A stretch of DNA of 64,000 nt from the NCBI GenBank assembly GCA_040218815.1, contig JAVJQS010000006.1, positions 1-64,000 on the forward strand. Direction: 5' to 3'. Source of the DNA: JAVJQS01 sp040218815. GTDB lineage: Bacteria; Bacteroidota; Bacteroidia; Flavobacteriales_E; Vicingaceae. Position 1 is the first letter of the stretch. Each line of letters opens with the position of its first letter. The notes beneath the pieces are model-generated. The model was given only the letters and a program-made list of their open reading frames with translations, made no database searches and was not told the origin of the DNA. Shown in pieces: positions 1 through 8,164 of the stretch. The translations under genes and the position numbers were made by a program.

Positions 1-60
1 TAGATTTTAGATTTTAGATTTTAGATTTTAGATTTTAGATTTTAGATTTTAGATTTTAGA
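1..60. repeat. Heptanucleotide tandem array (AGATTTT)n, cut by the left edge
   Basis: Eight complete direct copies of the unit AGATTTT run from base 2 to 57, followed by a partial AGA, and the array probably continues to the left of the window. It is non-coding and lies about 200 bases upstream of the M16 peptidase gene. Seven is not a multiple of three, so copy-number changes would shift any reading frame. The sequence between the array and the peptidase gene (61-250) shows no gene. Confidence 0.9.
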
Positions 61-250
61 AAAATAGCAAATCAAATAACAAGTAAAAAAATAGCTGTCA
101 AAATTTTTGAATAATATTTATTTCTAAAGTTTCGTTTGTTACCCTCACTCTTCTGCTTCAATACAAAGTCCTCCATATACATTGAAAAAAGATATACTCT
201 ATTTTTTTATTGAACACTTCTATTTATTCAGTGTATCGATATGAAAAAGT

Positions 251-258
251 TACTTTTG
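251..258 (+). promoter_or_regulatory. Bacteroidota -7 box (TACTTTTG) five bases before the M16 start
   Basis: TACTTTTG fits the Bacteroidota -7 consensus TAnnTTTG. Only five bases separate it from the ATG at 264, so transcription would start at or next to the A of the start codon, giving a leaderless message. The -33 element is weak (TTCA at 227-230). Confidence 0.45.
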
Positions 259-263
259 CGCGC

Positions 264-1502
264 ATGTCAAAATCTCAAGAGTTTTCAATATTCACCTTAT
301 CTAATGGGCTCAGAGTAGTTCACAAACAAGTTGATAGAGCAGTGGCTCACTGCGGCATTATGATTAATGCTGGAACTAGAGATGAACTTGAAGATGAAAA
401 TGGAATTGCACATTTTATTGAACATGCCATATTTAAGGGTACAACTAGAAGACGAGCCTACCATATATTAAATCGCTTAGATAGTGTTGGAGGTGAAATT
501 GATGCGTATACCACTAAAGAAAATACCTGCTTTAATGCCTCGTTTTTAACTGAATACTATGATAGAGCCATTGAGTTAATTGCTGACATTACCCTCAATA
601 GTTCATTTCCTGAAAAGGAATTAGAAAAGGAGAAAGAAGTGGTGCTCGATGAAATAAATGTTTATCAAGACAGCCCTTCGGATCAAATATATGATGACTT
701 TGAAGCTCAAGTATATGAAAACCATGCCTTGGGAAATCCAATACTGGGGACCGCTAAAAGCGTTAAACAAATTAACAAAGCTGCAATTCAGAAATACATG
801 AGTCGATTATACCAAACCGAAAACATGGTATTTTCAAGTGTAGGTAATATTTCAGAAAAACGATTAAAAAATAGGCTAGAAAAGCACTTTGGAAATTTCA
901 ATAACAATTCCTTCCATCAAGAAAGAATTGACTTTAAACCCAACACGCCTAAAAAAGTTCAAGAAAAAAAGGCTACATATCAAACCCACTGCATGATGGG
1001 CAAAGCAGTGATGGGTGCCAATGACCCTAAAAGGACAAACTTTATTCTATTAAACAACATTTTGGGCGGGCCGGCAATGAACTCAATCCTCAATTTAAAA
1101 ATTAGAGAAAAGTATGGATTCACCTATAATATTGAATCCAACTATTCGATGTATTCTGACACCGGATTGTTTTCAATTTACCTTGCCTCAGACCCTAAAT
1201 ACATGGAGCGCTGTGTAAAAGCGACAAATAAAGAGTTGAAAATACTTCGAACAAAAAAGTTGAGCAGCAGTAAATTAAATCAAGCAAAACAACAATTAAA
1301 GGGACAATTAGCAATATCAAGAGAAAGCAATAGTAGTTTAATGTTATCCTATGCTAAAAGTCTTTTATTACATAACAAAATCAACACATTAGCTAAAATC
1401 TATCAACGTGTTGATGAAATTTCGGCTTCAGATATTCTAGAGATGTCTAATTTGCATTTTAATATGGATGAATTTGACTTTCTATATTATAATGGTCAAT
1501 AG
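264..1502 (+). CDS. M16 family zinc peptidase (pitrilysin-like)
   Basis: A 412-residue single-unit M16 peptidase like the processing proteases widespread in Bacteroidota; it should cleave peptides with one bound zinc ion. The inverted zinc motif HFIEH is at residues 50-54, and the third ligand is the glutamate of VVLDEI, 76 residues after the second histidine, so the active site is complete. The C-terminal half is the usual non-catalytic repeat, with an R..YGF-type segment near residue 290. An in-frame TTG at 210 would add 18 residues with no family resemblance; the ATG at 264 is preferred because homologues begin near the TLSNGLRV strand and a -7 box lies just before it. No signal peptide is seen. 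It is transcribed alone and converges on the Nudix gene. Confidence 0.88.
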   Translation: MSKSQEFSIFTLSNGLRVVHKQVDRAVAHCGIMINAGTRDELEDENGIAHFIEHAIFKGTTRRRAYHILNRLDSVGGEIDAYTTKENTCFNASFLTEYYDRAIELIADITLNSSFPEKELEKEKEVVLDEINVYQDSPSDQIYDDFEAQVYENHALGNPILGTAKSVKQINKAAIQKYMSRLYQTENMVFSSVGNISEKRLKNRLEKHFGNFNNNSFHQERIDFKPNTPKKVQEKKATYQTHCMMGKAVMGANDPKRTNFILLNNILGGPAMNSILNLKIREKYGFTYNIESNYSMYSDTGLFSIYLASDPKYMERCVKATNKELKILRTKKLSSSKLNQAKQQLKGQLAISRESNSSLMLSYAKSLLLHNKINTLAKIYQRVDEISASDILEMSNLHFNMDEFDFLYYNGQ

Positions 1503-1538
1503 TCTTTAGTTCACAACATCCGTTAAACCAACATTTTT

Positions 1539-2009
1539 CTACCCTACTAAGTCAAAAAAAGAGGGTATTGGCTTTGCCTTCAACTTTTCCAGCACCAACT
1601 GATCCACTGGAAAGGTAAAATTATCCACTTCTAAATCGGCTAGTTTTTTCCAAAAAAATGTATTGTTTATATCGTCTACTGCACTAGTGCCGCTTTTTAT
1701 CTGCTCTGCTTGGGTACTTTCCACTAAATAATAAACACTTATCAACTGTTCTTTTGCATTAAAAGCAGATTCTTGGAAATAATCAGTGGTATAAAAATGT
1801 TTTACAGCATCAATTTCAATGTTGAGTTCTTCTTTAAATTCCCTCTTCAAGCCATCTATCAAGCCTTCACCCAATTCATGCCCTCCTCCGGGGAATTTAG
1901 TAAAACTCCTCCCCTTTAAAACTTCATTAGAAAGCAACAACTCTTCCTCCCGATTAAGGAGAATACCGTAAACTCTCAAATTGTACGCTTTAACATTATT
2001 ATTCATCAC
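1539..2009 (-). CDS. Nudix hydrolase
   Basis: A 156-residue single-domain Nudix protein that hydrolyses a nucleoside diphosphate linked to another group; the substrate cannot be read from sequence. The Nudix box is complete around residues 42-64: GGGHELGEG, then REFKEEL with the catalytic glutamates. A protein of this length with the box near the N-terminus resembles MutT/ADP-ribose-type hydrolases. It converges on the M16 gene with a 36-base gap and is divergent from the TonB-dependent receptor gene, whose GTG start lies 68 bases away. It looks monocistronic. Confidence 0.85.
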   Translation of the reverse strand: MMNNNVKAYNLRVYGILLNREEELLLSNEVLKGRSFTKFPGGGHELGEGLIDGLKREFKEELNIEIDAVKHFYTTDYFQESAFNAKEQLISVYYLVESTQAEQIKSGTSAVDDINNTFFWKKLADLEVDNFTFPVDQLVLEKLKAKPIPSFFDLVG

Positions 2010-2064
2010 AATATATTTAGATTTTGCCGTTAAAGATGATCCTACCCTAGACCTACAATTTTAC

Positions 2065-2072
2065 TATTTTTG
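2065..2072 (+). promoter_or_regulatory. Bacteroidota -7 box (TATTTTTG) five bases before the GTG start
   Basis: TATTTTTG matches TAnnTTTG and ends five bases before the GTG codon at 2078, the same geometry as at the M16 gene. Transcription would begin at the start codon. No convincing -33 box is seen. Confidence 0.4.
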
Positions 2073-2077
2073 ACGGC

Positions 2078-4612
2078 GTGAAAATAAAACCCTTAATCTT
2101 TCTGCTTGTTCTCATTTTTGGGTTAATTAATTTGCACGCTCAAACTAATACCACTAAGGTTGAAGGGCGTATTTTAGATGAAAATGGCAAAGCAATTGAC
2201 GCGGCCAGCATTTCAATCAGCGGCAAAGGTAGTGGATCAATTAGCAATAAAAATGGAGAATACTCCATAAAGGTTCCATCCGATACAAGTGTTACCCTCA
2301 CTATTACCCATATTAGCTTTCAACCTCAACAAAAAACCCTATTCTTAAAATCAGGTGAAACTAGAAGAATCGTTTTTAACTTAAAAGCTTCCTCCTATAA
2401 AATAGATGAAATACAAGTTGAGGAAGAGAGAAACCGGGCAAAACCTATGCAGAGTCTTGACCCTAAAAATATAAAATACATTCCTTCGCCTAATGGTAGT
2501 TTCGAGGCCATTATAAAAACGCTTCCAGGTGTTTACTCAAATAACGAATTGACTTCACAATATAATGTGCGCGGAGGAAGCTTTGATGAGAACCTCGTTT
2601 ATGTTAATGACATAGAAATTTATCGTCCTTTTTTAATTCGCAGTGGAAACCAAGAAGGCTTAAGCTTTATTAACCCCGACATGATTAAGGATATTGACTT
2701 TTCTGCAGGAGGGTATGAAGCAAGGTATGGCGATAAAATGTCCTCTGTGTTGGCGGTTACCTATAAAGAACCAAAAGAGTTTGCTGGCTCGGTAACAGGA
2801 AGTTTATTGGGCGGAGCAATGCACATAGAAGGCTCTCCGGGTGATCATAGATTTACCCACATTAGCGGAATTCGTTATAGGAGCAACCGCTATGTACTGG
2901 GGAGCCTAGATACACAGGGAGATTATCGCCCAACTTTTGTAGATGCTCAAACCTACCTCACCTATGATGTTTCTGAAAAGTGGGAGATTGGTTTTTTAGG
3001 GAATTATGCCCGAAATAAATATGAATTTGTTCCTCAAAATCGAGAGACAAATTTTGGTACTATCCAGCAAGCCCTTCGATTGACAATTTTCTTTGAAGGA
3101 CAAGAGGTTACGGACTTTGAAACTTATTTTGGAGCAATCACTAATACATACAAACCCAACCAAAACTTAACCCTATCAATTGTCACCTCAGCATTTCGTT
3201 CATTCGAAACAGAAACTTTTGACATTTTAGGACAATATTTTATCGATGAGTTAGAGCGTGATTTAAGTAATGACAACTTTGGTGATGTAGCTTTCAACAG
3301 AGGTATTGGTTCATACTTAAATCATGCAAGAAACTACTTGGATGCCTCTGTTTACAATGTACAACATAGGGGTAAACTAGTGGTTGAAAATGGCAATTGG
3401 GAATGGGGCTTACGTGGACAACACGAAGAAATTATTGACGAACTAAAAGAGTGGGACTTGATCGATTCTGCGGGTTATTCTATTCCTCAGCCACCTCAAC
3501 GGCCTGGACAAAACCCAATTCGACCTATTGAGCTGAATTTATTCAATAGCTTTAAGGCAGAAAACACTTTAGTTTCAAATCGATTGATGGCTTATGGTCA
3601 GCGGACTTTACGATGGATGGATAAGGGGGAAAATGAATTTATTTTCACAGGAGGTTTACGAGCAAATTATTGGGATTTAAATAACGAAACAGTAGTTAGC
3701 CCACGGGCAAACATAGCCTGGAAACCAAAATGGGAAAGAGATTTTTTATTCCGATTTAGCACAGGTTTTTACTATCAACCACCATTTTACCGCGAATTAC
3801 GGGACTTTGAAGGAAACTTAAATAAAGACATTAAAGCCCAACGTTCCATCCATTTTGTGCTAGGTGCTGATTACAACTTCAAAGCATGGGATAGGCCATT
3901 TAAGTTCGTTGGTGAGGCGTATTACAAAAGAATGGATAATGTTATTCCTTACGAATTAGATAATGTTCGAATTCGCTATTATGCTGAAAACTCTGCTGAA
4001 GCTTATGCTGTTGGAGCTGATTTCAAAATAAATGGGGAGTTTGTAAAGGGCGTAGATTCTTGGGTAAATATTGGCTTTTTGAGCATTCAGGAAGACATAA
4101 AGAATGACTTCTATTACGATTACTTCAATAGTGATGGGGAAAAAATTATTCCTGGATTTACATTAAACAACACTCCAGTAGATAGCACAAGAAATGAACC
4201 AGGCTATATTCCAAGACCCACAGATCAACGCATTAATTTCAGCTTGTTTTTTCAAGATTATTTACCGCGAAATCCTAGTTATCAAATGCACCTTACCTTC
4301 CATTATGGAAGCGGTTTACCTTTTGGTCCCCCTTCAAACGAGCGTTATAAAGATACCTTGAGAATTCCTGCTTATTTGCGTGTAGATTTAGGATTTTCTA
4401 AGCAATTGCTGGGACCAGATTCCAAGCTTGGGCCGAAAAATCCATTTCGACATTTTAATTCCATTTGGCTAGGTATAGATGTTTTTAACCTATTGAATCG
4501 AAATAACACCCTCTCCTACTTATGGGTAACTGATGTTACTAACCGACAATATGCTGTGCCGAACTTTCTAACTTCAAGGCAGCTAAACGTGAGGTTGCAA
4601 TTTGAGTTTTAA
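2078..4612 (+). CDS. TonB-dependent receptor with carboxypeptidase-like N-terminal domain
   Basis: An 844-residue outer-membrane receptor expected to import a ligand using TonB energy; the ligand is unknown. Residues 1-22 are a clear signal peptide (ends LHAQ), so the GTG start is credible. Residues 26-115 form a CarboxypepD_reg-like/CNA-B-type domain (VEGRILDENGKAID). The plug follows at about 120-230, with NVRGGSFDENLVYVNDIEIY typical of the Bacteroidota plug and its GGYEARYGDKMSSV end. The remainder is a beta-barrel ending in RLQFEF with a terminal phenylalanine. No SusD partner is adjacent, which argues against a glycan utilisation locus. It resembles the conserved single-copy receptors of this phylum more than SusC. 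Confidence 0.9.
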   Translation: MKIKPLIFLLVLIFGLINLHAQTNTTKVEGRILDENGKAIDAASISISGKGSGSISNKNGEYSIKVPSDTSVTLTITHISFQPQQKTLFLKSGETRRIVFNLKASSYKIDEIQVEEERNRAKPMQSLDPKNIKYIPSPNGSFEAIIKTLPGVYSNNELTSQYNVRGGSFDENLVYVNDIEIYRPFLIRSGNQEGLSFINPDMIKDIDFSAGGYEARYGDKMSSVLAVTYKEPKEFAGSVTGSLLGGAMHIEGSPGDHRFTHISGIRYRSNRYVLGSLDTQGDYRPTFVDAQTYLTYDVSEKWEIGFLGNYARNKYEFVPQNRETNFGTIQQALRLTIFFEGQEVTDFETYFGAITNTYKPNQNLTLSIVTSAFRSFETETFDILGQYFIDELERDLSNDNFGDVAFNRGIGSYLNHARNYLDASVYNVQHRGKLVVENGNWEWGLRGQHEEIIDELKEWDLIDSAGYSIPQPPQRPGQNPIRPIELNLFNSFKAENTLVSNRLMAYGQRTLRWMDKGENEFIFTGGLRANYWDLNNETVVSPRANIAWKPKWERDFLFRFSTGFYYQPPFYRELRDFEGNLNKDIKAQRSIHFVLGADYNFKAWDRPFKFVGEAYYKRMDNVIPYELDNVRIRYYAENSAEAYAVGADFKINGEFVKGVDSWVNIGFLSIQEDIKNDFYYDYFNSDGEKIIPGFTLNNTPVDSTRNEPGYIPRPTDQRINFSLFFQDYLPRNPSYQMHLTFHYGSGLPFGPPSNERYKDTLRIPAYLRVDLGFSKQLLGPDSKLGPKNPFRHFNSIWLGIDVFNLLNRNNTLSYLWVTDVTNRQYAVPNFLTSRQLNVRLQFEF

Positions 4613-4658
4613 CAACTCTTTTTCAAGACTTAAATAGAAACCCCGATTGCATGTCTTC

Positions 4659-4687
4659 AATTTATCTAAACAGAATTTAGATAAATT
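4659..4687. promoter_or_regulatory. 12-bp perfect inverted repeat in the DUF202 promoter
   Basis: AATTTATCTAAA (4659-4670) and its exact complement TTTAGATAAATT (4676-4687) surround five bases. The right arm contains TTTA at 4676-4679, which is 20 bases ahead of the -7-like TATCTTTA (4700-4707) and could be the -33 element, so a protein on this palindrome would block the promoter. No T-run follows, so it is not a normal terminator for the receptor gene. Confidence 0.5.
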
Positions 4688-4714
4688 ATTTAAACTCCTT
4701 ATCTTTATTCTGTC

Positions 4715-5119
4715 ATGAAGAGAAGAGCAACTGTCAAAAAGTTTGGTGAACAACTGAGTTCAAAAATTGCGAAGCCGTTCAATACTCGTGAGCAAATCAT
4801 ATTGCGTGACTATTTGGCCATGCAACGCACAACACTGGCAAATGAACGCACCTTATTTTCTTACATTAGAACAAGTTTGTACTTGGTATTAGGAGGTATC
4901 GGCTTAAGTGAAGTAGACTACTTTTCACATATTAAATGGGTTGGAACTTTGGCCTTGTCCTTAAGTGCACTCGTCCTAGTATATGGTTTTGTGCGATACA
5001 TTGTCTTGCGCAAAAAACTCCAGAAATTTTATGATGCCATGCACTTGGACGAGGCTGAGTTAGAAAGGATAAATAACGGGAATCAAGATAGTGGCCAAGA
5101 TCCAAAAGAGAAGATTTAA
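4715..5119 (+). CDS. DUF202 family membrane protein
   Basis: A 134-residue protein of the DUF202 (YidH-like) family, whose function is not established. The family core is clear: DYLAMQRTTLANERTLFSYIRTSL at residues 28-51, given here only as the stretch containing RTTLANERT, followed by two or three membrane helices up to about residue 108. The N-terminal 25 residues and the C-terminal tail are hydrophilic. The last 60 bases overlap the 3' end of the SLC13 transporter gene on the other strand. A perfect 12-bp palindrome covers its likely promoter. Probably monocistronic. Confidence 0.82.
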   Translation: MKRRATVKKFGEQLSSKIAKPFNTREQIILRDYLAMQRTTLANERTLFSYIRTSLYLVLGGIGLSEVDYFSHIKWVGTLALSLSALVLVYGFVRYIVLRKKLQKFYDAMHLDEAELERINNGNQDSGQDPKEKI

Positions 5120-6880
5120 TGGAAAACCAATCCTAAAAAAGTCTTTAAATGTATAATTTCCTACACTATAAACCATGGTATTGGTTTGGTAACCAATTGG
5201 AGTCATAAAACTAGCACTACCAGCAAAAGTAATCGCCATTAAAAAAGGAATTGGACTTAATCCCATGCTATGGCTCAAAGAAATTGCGATTGGAGCAAGC
5301 AACGCTGCAGCTGCATTATTTGACATTACTTCAGTTAAAATTGAAGTAGTTAAGTACAAAGCTGACACAACAGCTATTGGTCCAAAGTTCTCCGCAATAT
5401 TAGATTGAATTAAGCTAGCTAATTGCTCACTTAATCCAGTTTTATTCATAGCAGCACCTAAACTCAAGGCACCAGCTAGCAAGAAAATTACCCGCCAATC
5501 AATAGATTTGTAGGCATTTTCCATTGAAATAATGCCTGAAAGTACCAGGAGAAATATTCCACCAAAAGCACCCACAACTAAAGGAACAATATTTAAAGAA
5601 GCCAATGCTATAACCAATGCGATGATTGCTCCAACCGTGATTAAGCTTTTGGAATTAATTTTATCGATTCCGCTTTCACTCAGCGACAAAAAAGGAGCTC
5701 TTCTTTTGCGCTCTGCTTTATATAGCATTTCAAACCCTTTGTTGTTTGTTTGCAATAACAATACATCTCCTGCTTGTAAAATAGTATTGCCTAAATCATT
5801 TATTTTTTGCTTTCCCCTATGCCTAATCGCCAAAACTCGTGCGTTATAACGATCAAAAAAGTCAAGGTTTTCCAGTTTCCGATTTACTAAATGAGAGTTG
5901 GGCATGATAACGATTTCAATGGCTTTCGTTTCTTCCTCAGGAAACTTCAAGTCACCGAAACTTTCTGACATTTCCAACAACTCGTTATTTAGGATTTTCT
6001 TAATTCGGGCCAAATCTCCGCGAACTAGTAACACATCATTTTCTTTCAACTTAAAATCTAATTCAGGCTGTCTAATGATTTTTCCATCACGGACCAATTG
6101 CTCTACAATAACTTCCCCTTCCTTTTTTTCCTCAAAAACATCATTAATTCCAATGCTTTCCTCAGCTTTTTCTTCCCCTTCTTTGTACTCATTCAATCGA
6201 CCAATAACTTTTATCTCAGTTAAGTAATCTTTCACACTACTATCATCAACCAGTTCCATAGAAGCAGCTCTTTCGGGTAGAAGTCTTTTGGAAAAAATGA
6301 CTAAATATGTTATCCCCACTAAAAAGAAGATGAGGCCTAAAGGCGCAAACAAAAACATATGAAAGCCCTCTAGGCCATTGGATTCGGCAATGCCATCAAC
6401 TAATAAGTTGGTAGAAGTTCCTATCAATGTGCAACTGCCTCCGAAAATTGCTCCAAAAGAAAGTGGAATAAGGTATTTAGAAGGCTGTTTACCAGTCTTT
6501 CGAGCAGCATTTGTGATGACTGGAATAAAAGTAGCTACTACTGGAGTATTATTTATAAATGCTGAAATACTCCCTGAAATAAACGTTAAACTAAAAATTG
6601 ACCGATGATGATTGGTGGACATCAGCTTGGTAAAAAATGGACCAATACTTTCAATAATCCCTGTTTTAATAAGTGCATTACCCAATACAAACATTGCGGC
6701 TACAATAAGTGTGGCATTATTGGCGAAGCCCTCAAAACTCTCAGTGGGAGTAAGCACACCAGTTAAAGCAAAGGTTACCATTATTCCTATTGCAACATGA
6801 TCAACAGAAAGTTTCTCCGTTGCAAACAAAACGAAAGCCACTAAAATGACAAAAATTGTTATTATGGCATCAACGGACAT
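5060..6880 (-). CDS. SLC13-type transporter with two central TrkA-C domains
   Basis: A 606-residue inner-membrane permease of the ArsB/NhaD-SLC13 superfamily, probably a sodium-coupled anion transporter; related proteins move sulfate or dicarboxylates, and the substrate cannot be fixed here. Two halves of membrane helices (about 1-200 and 410-606) carry the superfamily signatures NNTPVVATF and GTSTNLLV in the first half and SNNAAAALL and TPIGYQTN in the second. The hydrophilic centre (about 215-400) contains two TrkA-C/RCK-C domains, seen as paired segments ending in NDVLLVRG and AGDVLLLQ, which usually bind a regulatory ligand. Convergent with the DUF202 gene, with a 60-bp overlap of coding ends. 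No -33/-7 pair is obvious upstream. Confidence 0.88.
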   Translation of the reverse strand: MSVDAIITIFVILVAFVLFATEKLSVDHVAIGIMVTFALTGVLTPTESFEGFANNATLIVAAMFVLGNALIKTGIIESIGPFFTKLMSTNHHRSIFSLTFISGSISAFINNTPVVATFIPVITNAARKTGKQPSKYLIPLSFGAIFGGSCTLIGTSTNLLVDGIAESNGLEGFHMFLFAPLGLIFFLVGITYLVIFSKRLLPERAASMELVDDSSVKDYLTEIKVIGRLNEYKEGEEKAEESIGINDVFEEKKEGEVIVEQLVRDGKIIRQPELDFKLKENDVLLVRGDLARIKKILNNELLEMSESFGDLKFPEEETKAIEIVIMPNSHLVNRKLENLDFFDRYNARVLAIRHRGKQKINDLGNTILQAGDVLLLQTNNKGFEMLYKAERKRRAPFLSLSESGIDKINSKSLITVGAIIALVIALASLNIVPLVVGAFGGIFLLVLSGIISMENAYKSIDWRVIFLLAGALSLGAAMNKTGLSEQLASLIQSNIAENFGPIAVVSALYLTTSILTEVMSNNAAAALLAPIAISLSHSMGLSPIPFLMAITFAGSASFMTPIGYQTNTMVYSVGNYTFKDFFRIGFPLNLLFWILATILIPVIYPF

Positions 6881-7012
6881 AAAGTTTAATTTTCAACCTA
6901 ATTAATAATTCAATTAGATGCAAAGTAAAATAACGAATTTAATACCTAGAAAAATAAAAATGAACCCATTCAACTTTTTGGTGTATATAATTCTGAAACC
7001 AAAACTTAAGTC

Positions 7013-7588
7013 ATGAATAATTCAAAATATAAAAGAATAATCCTTTTTATAATTAGTAGCTCCATCATCTTTTTTTCCTTTAAAATTGATGAAAAAGTAA
7101 AAGGGTGGTTCTTGGCAGGCTCAAGTCCAAGTGATTATGAAATTGGCATAACTCAAGAAAAAACAAGAGAAGGTAAAGTTGCTTTTTTAAAGTCAACAGA
7201 AAATAAAATAAAAGGGTTTGGAACAATTATGCAATCCTTCGATTCAAAAAGCTTCAATGGCAAAAAAGTCAAGCTAAGTGGCTATATCAAATCTTCTGAT
7301 GTTAAAAATTGGGCAGGAATGTGGATGCGTGTAGATAAAGAAGAAGAAAGAGCAGTAAGTTTTGACAATATGGAAGATAGACCTATAAAAGGAACAACAG
7401 ATTGGGTAAAGTATGAGATAATTTTAGATGTCCCACCAAAAAGTAAATTAATTAGCTATGGTGTACTATTAGTTGGCACAGGAGAGGTTCTAATTGACAA
7501 TTTCAATTTTAAGATAGTTGGTGAATCGGAAGAAAAAACTGGAAGAACTAAACTGGAAGACCCTTCAAATACTGACTTCGAAGAATAA
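7013..7588 (+). CDS. Exported or membrane-anchored beta-sandwich protein, first gene of a sigma factor operon
   Basis: A 191-residue protein with an N-terminal hydrophobic helix (about residues 9-24, signal anchor) and a single beta-rich domain at about 30-175 rich in Trp and Lys, with the segment GYIKSSDVKNWAGMWMRVD. This resembles a galactose-binding/CBM-like fold seen at the ends of some Bacteroidota regulators and esterases; I recognise the segment only from memory. The C-terminus is acidic. Its stop abuts the ATG of the ECF sigma gene with no gap, so the two are co-translated. TTTTGGT at 6976 and ACCAAAA at 6998 form a weak inverted repeat upstream. A role as surface sensor or ligand for the sigma system is inference. 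Confidence 0.6.
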   Translation: MNNSKYKRIILFIISSSIIFFSFKIDEKVKGWFLAGSSPSDYEIGITQEKTREGKVAFLKSTENKIKGFGTIMQSFDSKSFNGKKVKLSGYIKSSDVKNWAGMWMRVDKEEERAVSFDNMEDRPIKGTTDWVKYEIILDVPPKSKLISYGVLLVGTGEVLIDNFNFKIVGESEEKTGRTKLEDPSNTDFEE

Positions 7589-8164
7589 ATGAAGCATCAT
7601 ATTAATAATAAGAAAACAGATGAAGAATTAGTTCAAATGATGAATAGTGGCAGTAAATTGGCATTTGAGATTCTTTATGACCGATATTCTCTTTCACTAT
7701 TTCAATTTTTTTATTCAAGATTTAGCAATAAAGAAAAGGCTGAAGATTTTCTTCAAAATACCTTTTTAACGCTATTCCAAAAAGGAGAAACATTTGATCC
7801 TTCAAGGAAGTTTTCTTCATGGATTTATACCATAGCCCATAATCAATGTAAAAATGAATTCAGGAACTTAAGTAGGGGTTATCATCAAGTAGAAAATTTT
7901 GATTTTAATGGTTTAGTTAGCAATAATGGGAAGAGTTCTGAAAGAATGGATTCGTCCATTTTTTCAGAACAATTGGGCTTGGCGTTAAAAGAATTAAGCC
8001 ATGAGCAGCAGTCTTCCTTTATTTTAAGATTTAAACATCATTTCTCCATTCGAGAAATAAGCGAAATCCTTCGATGTTCAGAAGGAACTACTAAGTCGAG
8101 ATTATTTTATTGCTTGAAAAAACTTGCAAAAAAATTAAAACAATTTAATCCTTATACATTATGA
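7589..8164 (+). CDS. ECF sigma factor (sigma-70 family)
   Basis: A 191-residue extracytoplasmic-function sigma factor that would direct RNA polymerase to its own promoter set. Region 2 is at about residues 22-90 (AFEILYDRYS, then the -7-recognising helix with FSSWIYTIAHNQCKNEFR), and region 4 at about 128-182 (ALKELSHEQQSSFILRF, then the helix-turn-helix FSIREISEILRCSEGTTKSR). Its ATG directly follows the stop of the upstream gene and its TGA overlaps the ATG of the next gene (ATGA), so all three genes form one operon. Region 4 and the linker are intact, so it should be active when freed from its antagonist. Confidence 0.9.
   Translation: MKHHINNKKTDEELVQMMNSGSKLAFEILYDRYSLSLFQFFYSRFSNKEKAEDFLQNTFLTLFQKGETFDPSRKFSSWIYTIAHNQCKNEFRNLSRGYHQVENFDFNGLVSNNGKSSERMDSSIFSEQLGLALKELSHEQQSSFILRFKHHFSIREISEILRCSEGTTKSRLFYCLKKLAKKLKQFNPYTL

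Noticed and set aside
5532..6800. Several plus-strand open frames of 60-110 codons inside the SLC13 transporter gene
   Set aside because: They lie antisense to a well-conserved transporter, have low-complexity composition, no family motifs and no start signals.
6976..7004. Inverted repeat TTTTGGT...ACCAAAA upstream of the sigma operon as operator
   Set aside because: Seven-base arms with a 15-base gap are not distinctive; noted in the gene entry only.
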